64,000 nt of DNA from the NCBI RefSeq assembly GCF_001570365.1, contig NZ_BBYK01000047.1, forward strand, positions 144,900 through 208,899. Direction: 5' to 3'. A program made the translations under genes and the position numbers. This document shows positions 59,479 through 64,000 of the stretch, piece by piece. The stretch comes from Microtetraspora fusca (lineage in GTDB: Bacteria; Actinomycetota; Actinomycetes; Streptosporangiales; Streptosporangiaceae). Position 1 is the stretch's first letter. Every line of letters starts with the position of its first letter. Below the pieces are notes generated by a model, which was given only the letters and a program-made list of their open reading frames with translations, was not told where the DNA came from and ran no database searches.

Positions 59479-61340
59479 TGGCACAGACGATGGAAGCGCA
59501 GCCGGACACGCCACAGGCGAGCGAGGCCGCGCAGACGACCGCATCCGCCGATCGGCCGGCTCCTCCGCCGCAGGACGGGTCACGCCACTGGATGAGGATG
59601 CTGGCCGGCTATATCCGGCCACACCGGGCCACCTTCATCACGGCCGCCGTCCTGCTCCTCGCCTCCAGCGTGCTCGGCCTGCTGCAGCCGCTCGCCGTAA
59701 GAACCCTCATCGACGAGTTGACCACCGGAACCGAGATCGGCCAAGCCCTGGCCATCGTGACGGTGCTCGTCTCGGTGGCCGCCGTCCTGCTCGGAATCGG
59801 CAACTATCTCACCCTGCGGACCGCCGAAGCGGTCGTCCTCGACGGACGACGTGGACTGATCCGCCACATGCTCCGTCTCTCCGTGCCGAGCATGCACAGC
59901 CAGGCGCCCGGCGACCTGATGGCCCGGGTCACCACGGACACCATGCTGCTGCGCCAGATCGCCAGCCAGGCGTTGATCGACCTGCTGACCGGCGGTCTGA
60001 TGCTTGCCGGGGCAGTGGTCCTGATGGGGGTGGTCGACGTGGTGCTGCTCGGCGTCACCGTCGTCGTCATCCTGCTGCTCGTCGTCACCATGGCGGTGAT
60101 CATGCCGCGGATCCGGATCGCCGCCCTACGCGCGCAGCAGTCGGTCGGGCAGATGGGCGCCGTCCTGGAGCGGGTCTTCGGGGCCTTCACCACCGTCAAG
60201 GCCTCCGGCATGGAGGCCGCGGAACTGGCCCGCGTCGACGCCCAGGCCCGTGCCGCCTATCAGCAAGGCGTGTCACTCGCCCGCTGGGGATCGGTGGGAG
60301 GCACCGCCGCCGGGCTGGCGATCCAGGTCGCCTTCCTGGTCGTCCTCGGGGTCGGCGGTGCCCGGGTGGCCGGCGGCGCCATGACCGTGTCGGCGTTGGT
60401 GGCCTTCCTTCTCTACGTGGCCTACCTGACACACCCGGTGATCCAACTGATGGGCGCGACCACCTATCTCCAGGCGGGCAGGGCGGCGCTGAGCAGGATA
60501 GCCCAGGTGAACACGCTGCCGGCCGAACCGCTCGACCTGCCGCTCCCCTCGCAGAACCCCCCGGCCAAGGTGGCAAGAGCGGAGCCGGACGGCGGAATCT
60601 CGTCCACACCGGCCTCCGTGACCTTCGATCAGGTCACCTTCACCTATCCCGGCCGCGCCGAACCGGCTCTGGGTGACTTCACCTTGACCGTGCCCTCCGG
60701 CGGCCTCACCGCGCTCGTCGGGCCATCCGGCTCGGGCAAGACCACCGTGCTCAAACTTCTGGAGCGGTTCTACGACCCGCAGCAGGGCCGAGTGCTCGTC
60801 GACGAGCAGAGCCTTGCCGACTGGCCTCTCAACAGCCTCCGGGCGAACATCGGCTACGTCGAGCAGGATGTCCCCGTGTTGGCCGGAACCCTCCGCGAGA
60901 ACGTCGCGTACGCGGCACCGGACGCCAGTGAGGACGACATCCGGGCCGTGCTGCGCCTTACCCGCCTCGATCCCCTGTTGCAGCGTCTCGGCGGGGACCT
61001 CGATGCGGAGATCCAGCACCGGGGCGTGTCGCTGTCCGGCGGCGAACGGCAGCGCGTCGCCATTGCCCGGGCTCTGCTGCGCAAACCCCGCCTGCTCCTG
61101 CTCGACGAGGCGACCTCGCAGCTCGACGCGGCCAACGAGGCCGCGTTGCGGGAGGTAATCCGGGAAATCTCCGGCGACACCACGGTCATCGTGGTCGCTC
61201 ACCGGCTGTCCACCGTGGTCCACGCGGCGCAAATCGTGGTGATGGTGGACGGCACAGCACAGTCCGCCGGAACGCATGCCGAACTCCTTCAGAATGACCC
61301 GCTCTACGCCCAGTTGGCGGCAGAACAGGCGCTGGCGTGA
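59478..61340 (+). CDS. ABC exporter (CypT-like), no peptidase domain
   Basis: 620 residues: an N-terminal Ala/Pro/Gln-rich tail, six membrane helices (about 45-330), and an ABC domain with Walker A GPSGSGKTT, signature SLSGGERQRVAIARALL and Walker B LLLLDEATSQLD. There is no C39 domain, so leader removal needs another protease; none is encoded beside it. The ATG forms TGATG with the methyltransferase stop; a GTG at 59475 is also possible. Confidence 0.88.
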   Translation: MAQTMEAQPDTPQASEAAQTTASADRPAPPPQDGSRHWMRMLAGYIRPHRATFITAAVLLLASSVLGLLQPLAVRTLIDELTTGTEIGQALAIVTVLVSVAAVLLGIGNYLTLRTAEAVVLDGRRGLIRHMLRLSVPSMHSQAPGDLMARVTTDTMLLRQIASQALIDLLTGGLMLAGAVVLMGVVDVVLLGVTVVVILLLVVTMAVIMPRIRIAALRAQQSVGQMGAVLERVFGAFTTVKASGMEAAELARVDAQARAAYQQGVSLARWGSVGGTAAGLAIQVAFLVVLGVGGARVAGGAMTVSALVAFLLYVAYLTHPVIQLMGATTYLQAGRAALSRIAQVNTLPAEPLDLPLPSQNPPAKVARAEPDGGISSTPASVTFDQVTFTYPGRAEPALGDFTLTVPSGGLTALVGPSGSGKTTVLKLLERFYDPQQGRVLVDEQSLADWPLNSLRANIGYVEQDVPVLAGTLRENVAYAAPDASEDDIRAVLRLTRLDPLLQRLGGDLDAEIQHRGVSLSGGERQRVAIARALLRKPRLLLLDEATSQLDAANEAALREVIREISGDTTVIVVAHRLSTVVHAAQIVVMVDGTAQSAGTHAELLQNDPLYAQLAAEQALA

Positions 61341-61371
61341 TCTGGAAGCCGGGCCGGGAAGGGCGGCCGGA

Positions 61372-62892
61372 GTGAATCACGCACAGTCCTTCGGCTCCGG
61401 CCGGGGCCGCGTCGACGCCGTGGTCGTCGGCTCCGGCCCCAACGGCCTGGCCGGGGCGCTCGTCCTCGCTGCGGCCGGCCTCGAAGTGCAGGTTTATGAG
61501 GCCGCCGACACCATCGGGGGCGGCACCCGCACCGAGCAGCTGACCCTGCCTGATTTCTGGCACGACGTCTGCTCCGCGGTCCATCCGATGGCGCTGGCGT
61601 CCCCGTTCTTCCGGGCGTTCGACCTGTCCCGGCACAATGTGCGGCTCCTGCAACCGGAGATCCCGTACGCCCATCCGCTCGACGGCGGTCGTGCCGGGCT
61701 GGCCTGGCGCGACCTGGACCGTACGGCACATGGGCTGGGTGCGGACGGTCCGGCGTGGCGGTCGCTGCTCGGCCCCCTGGTAGCCGGGTGGCAGCCCCTC
61801 GTCGACACGGCCATGTCCGACTTTCGCAGCCTCCCACGCAATCCCGGCATGGCGCTGCGGCTGGCGCTACGGATACTGGAACAAGGCTCGGCGCTATCGA
61901 GGGCCCGGTTCCGAAATGACGAGGCCCCCGCGCTACTCGCGGGTGTCGGCGGGCACGCCATCGCACCGCCCCAGGCGCTCGCCCCCGCCGGAGTGGGTCT
62001 CGTGCTGGCCGCCCTCGCACACGCGGTCGGTTGGCCGGTGCCGCAGGGCGGCAGCCACACCATCACCCGGGCGATGGCCGATGAATTGACCCGCCTCGGC
62101 GGGCGGATCACCACGGGCCAGCGGATCGACACCTTGGCGCAGCTGCCGCCCGCCCGCGTTGTCCTGCTCGACGTGGCGCCGGCCGGGCTGCTGCGCATCG
62201 CCGGTGATCTACTGCCAGACCGATACAGCCGCCAGCTGCGCGCCTTCCGGCCCGGTGGCGCCGCTTGCAAAGTCGACCTCGCGCTCGCCGGCCCAGTGCC
62301 ATGGGCGGCTGCTGGCTGCTCCCGGGCCGGCACACTGCATCTGGTCGGTTCGCGGGCTGAGGCGCTGGCCGCGGAACAGGCGGTCGCCGCCGGCCGGCAC
62401 GCGCAGCGGCCGTACGTCCTGGCGGTGCAGCCCGGCGTCGTGGACGCCGGCCGCGCGCCCGCCGGTCGCCACGTGCTGTGGACGTACGCGCATGTGCCGA
62501 ACGGCTCCCCCAGGGATGTCAGCGACCAGGTCATCGCGCAGGTAGAACGGTTCGCACCCGGATTCCGTGACCTGATCCTCGCCACGCATGTCGTCCCCGC
62601 CTCGGAGGCGCAGCAGCACAATCCCAACTATGTCGGCGGGGACATCTCCGGCGGCGCCACCACCCTGTGGCAGTTGATGATGCGCCCGGCTCCCCGCTGG
62701 GACCCGTACCGCACGCCGTTGCCCGGGGTCTACCTCTGCTCCGCCTCCACCCCGCCGGGCCAGGCGGTGCACGGCATGTCCGGGGTGCACGCCGCCGGCC
62801 GAGCTCTGCGCCACCGGTTCGGCATCCACACTGATCCACTTGATCTTGTCGCGTCCGCCGCATCGGGGAACGGAGCTGCGGCCCGACCCTAG
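61372..62892 (+). CDS. CrtI-like FAD/NAD(P) oxidoreductase
   Basis: 506 residues of the phytoene desaturase-like group. The dinucleotide site is VVVGSGPNGLAGAL (about 18-31), followed by GGGTRTEQLTLPDF and late signatures VYLCSASTPPGQAVHGMSG. It sits 31 bp after the transporter on the same strand, so it is very likely part of the peptide cluster as an oxidative tailoring enzyme. No CypD-type flavoprotein decarboxylase is present, consistent with cores that lack a C-terminal Cys. Confidence 0.85.
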   Translation: MNHAQSFGSGRGRVDAVVVGSGPNGLAGALVLAAAGLEVQVYEAADTIGGGTRTEQLTLPDFWHDVCSAVHPMALASPFFRAFDLSRHNVRLLQPEIPYAHPLDGGRAGLAWRDLDRTAHGLGADGPAWRSLLGPLVAGWQPLVDTAMSDFRSLPRNPGMALRLALRILEQGSALSRARFRNDEAPALLAGVGGHAIAPPQALAPAGVGLVLAALAHAVGWPVPQGGSHTITRAMADELTRLGGRITTGQRIDTLAQLPPARVVLLDVAPAGLLRIAGDLLPDRYSRQLRAFRPGGAACKVDLALAGPVPWAAAGCSRAGTLHLVGSRAEALAAEQAVAAGRHAQRPYVLAVQPGVVDAGRAPAGRHVLWTYAHVPNGSPRDVSDQVIAQVERFAPGFRDLILATHVVPASEAQQHNPNYVGGDISGGATTLWQLMMRPAPRWDPYRTPLPGVYLCSASTPPGQAVHGMSGVHAAGRALRHRFGIHTDPLDLVASAASGNGAAARP

Positions 62893-63039
62893 CGGCCCGG
62901 CTCGATATCCACGCTGCCCGGCGATCAACCCGGGGACTCCGTTCGACGCGGGGCGGAGTCCTCGGAGCGGCTGGGGCTGACCCGTGGCGCGTTCACGCTG
63001 GTCAAGGGCTCCTGAGCGATCGGCCTTCCCCGACGAGGG

Positions 63040-63639
63040 TCAGGACGCCGCCTTCTCGCGGGAGCGGGGCTTCGCGCGGATGTGCATCCGCTCCCCCTGG
63101 CGGCCGAACAGGTTGAGGATCTCCACAGGAGAGTCGCCCGCGGGGCCGAACCAGTGCGGCAGGCGGGTGTCGAACTCCGCGACCTCACCGGGGCCCAAGA
63201 TCAGATCATGGTCGGCCACGATGAGCCGCAGGTGTCCGGACAGGACGTACAGCCACTCGTAGCCCTCGTGCGTGCACAGGTCCGGCCGGCTCTGCTCCGC
63301 CGGGATGATCGACTTCCAGGCCTGCAGCGGCCCGGGCTGGACGGTCAGCGGGATCACCGTACGGCCGTTGCGGACGCGGGGCGTGCAGCGGACCCGGGGG
63401 TCGCCCACCTCGGGCGCCCCGACCAGCTCGTCCAGCGGCACCTGGTGAGCCTGCGCGATGGGCAGCAGGAGCTCCAGACTCGGACGGCGCTGCCCCGACT
63501 CCAGCCGGGACAGCGTGCTCTTGGAGATGCCGGTGGCCTCGGCCAGCGCCGTCAGGGTCACGCCGCGCTGGGTGCGGATGCGCCGGAGCCGGGAGCCGAC
63601 CTGGGCCAGCGTGGCGGCGATCGGGGATTGCTGTTCCAC
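63040..63639 (-). CDS. Xre regulator with C-terminal cupin domain
   Basis: 199 residues. Helix-turn-helix at about 15-70: RRIRTQRGVTLTALAEATGI, then SKSTLSRLESGQRRPSLELL. Cupin at 110-185, including HEGYEWLYVLSGHLRLIVAD and EFDTRLPHWFG. These regulators sense small metabolites and control metabolic or redox genes. The GTG at 63639 is chosen because it begins just before the conserved region. Transcribed towards the linaridin cluster, but probably independent of it. Confidence 0.92.
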   Translation of the reverse strand: MEQQSPIAATLAQVGSRLRRIRTQRGVTLTALAEATGISKSTLSRLESGQRRPSLELLLPIAQAHQVPLDELVGAPEVGDPRVRCTPRVRNGRTVIPLTVQPGPLQAWKSIIPAEQSRPDLCTHEGYEWLYVLSGHLRLIVADHDLILGPGEVAEFDTRLPHWFGPAGDSPVEILNLFGRQGERMHIRAKPRSREKAAS

Positions 63640-63721
63640 ACTCCCATTCCACCGCGCTCCTCCCGGAAAGCGCAATCCGCGTTGCCAGTTCGGCACCAAT
63701 CCGGCGTCGTACCGGCGCGCC

Positions 63722-63916
63722 TTACTCCTCGACGCGGATGGCCAGCGCGGGGCACACGGCCGCGGCCTGCCGGACGGCCGAGGCCAGCTCGGCCGGCGGG
63801 GTGGGGTCGAGCAGCACCACGACGCCGTCCTCGTCGCGCTGGTCGAACACCTCGCCGACGGCGGTCACGCACTGCCCGGAGGCGATGCACCTGTCCTGGT
63901 CGATGACTATCTTCAC
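63722..63916 (-). CDS. 3Fe-4S ferredoxin, P450 redox partner
   Basis: 64 residues. The cluster ligands are in DRCIASGQCV (Cys 10 and 16) and the single AAAVCP (Cys 55), the three-Cys pattern of 3Fe-4S ferredoxins that feed actinomycete P450s. It directly follows the P450 gene cut by the window edge. Confidence 0.93.
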   Translation of the reverse strand: MKIVIDQDRCIASGQCVTAVGEVFDQRDEDGVVVLLDPTPPAELASAVRQAAAVCPALAIRVEE

Positions 63917-63965
63917 GGGTTCCTCTCGCCTTCCGCCGATGGAGATGCCGGGCCGGTCACGTGGT

Positions 63966-64000
63966 TCACCAGGCCACGGGGAGCTCGTAGACGCCGTAGA
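63966..64000 (-). CDS. C-terminal end of a second cytochrome P450
   Basis: The minus strand at the window edge reads YGVYELPVAW and a stop, the usual last strand of actinomycete P450s. Only 11 codons are inside the window. It is 49 bp upstream of the ferredoxin on the same strand. Confidence 0.75.
   Translation of the reverse strand, partial: YGVYELPVAW

Noticed and set aside
59478-61340. Peptidase-containing exporter in the linaridin cluster
   Set aside because: The N-terminal tail has no C39 Cys/His motifs, so leader cleavage must be done by another protein.
1-64000. CRISPR arrays, integrase genes or a complete insertion sequence
   Set aside because: No regularly spaced repeats, Cas genes, tyrosine or serine integrase, or intact transposase were seen; only an IS5-like fragment at 14861-15001.
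1-64000. Joining the two P450 pieces at the window ends into one gene or pathway
   Set aside because: They are 62.9 kb apart and both run off the window; no sequence evidence links them.

Overview
The window is high-GC DNA with GTG/TTG starts, translationally coupled (ATGA/GTGA) operons, and IclR, TetR, MarR, ArsR, Xre and LAL-type LuxR regulators. Together with P450s, an F420-reductase remnant, RNHCP proteins and a PopR/ClpP module, this points to a filamentous actinomycete, probably Streptosporangiaceae-like (Nonomuraea, Streptosporangium or Microbispora relatives). The genus is inference; no rRNA or other taxonomic marker is present.

Layout. 0-5.7 kb: a truncated P450, an IclR regulator, a WGR/beta-propeller protein, then a patch of decayed genes (discoidin-domain, FAD monooxygenase and Lrp/AsnC fragments). 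5.7-10.5 kb: a PIN-domain protein translationally coupled to an Xre-ImmA peptidase behind a perfect 14-bp palindrome, then TetR plus a flavin-monooxygenase/short-chain-dehydrogenase fusion. 10.5-17 kb: an imperfect direct repeat with a tRNA T-arm-like hairpin, a large SCO0854-like protein, YdeI, MarR and DoxX genes, and remnants of an F420 reductase, an IS5-type transposase and a LUD protein. 17-24.9 kb: a two-component system, a methyltransferase with a DedA protein, an FAD monooxygenase divergent from TetR, paired RNHCP proteins, and a sulfite-oxidase-type enzyme. 24.9-31.8 kb: malic enzyme, fumarase and a disulfide oxidoreductase, then a DyP peroxidase with its encapsulin shell.

31.8-42 kb is a class II lanthipeptide cluster: orphan ABC ATPase, LanM, C39-type LanT, three precursor peptides with duplicated leaders, and an LAL regulator preceded by an overlapping upstream ORF. 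42-50.7 kb is an ion-transport block: MgtC, MgtA with a leader-peptide/terminator architecture, a fused NitT/TauT-type permease with its own leader peptide and RBS hairpin, its ATPase, ArsR, and a secreted protein. 50.9-52.5 kb is PopR with a clpP pair carrying a PopR-type box.

52.6-62.9 kb is the most interesting region. It holds an Xre / ImmA-like peptidase / MAB_1171c-type membrane-protein operon, divergent from four small precursor-like peptides in two duplicated cassettes. Each cassette has the same inverted-repeat operator in front and the same 12-bp-stem hairpin behind. Then come CypH-like (HTTM + hydrolase), CypL-like, CypM-like methyltransferase, CypT-like ABC transporter and a CrtI-like FAD oxidoreductase genes. 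The PVLATP motif in three precursors and the enzyme set identify a linaridin-type RiPP cluster, with an unusual paired-precursor design. The window ends with an Xre-cupin regulator, a 3Fe-4S ferredoxin and the last codons of a second P450.
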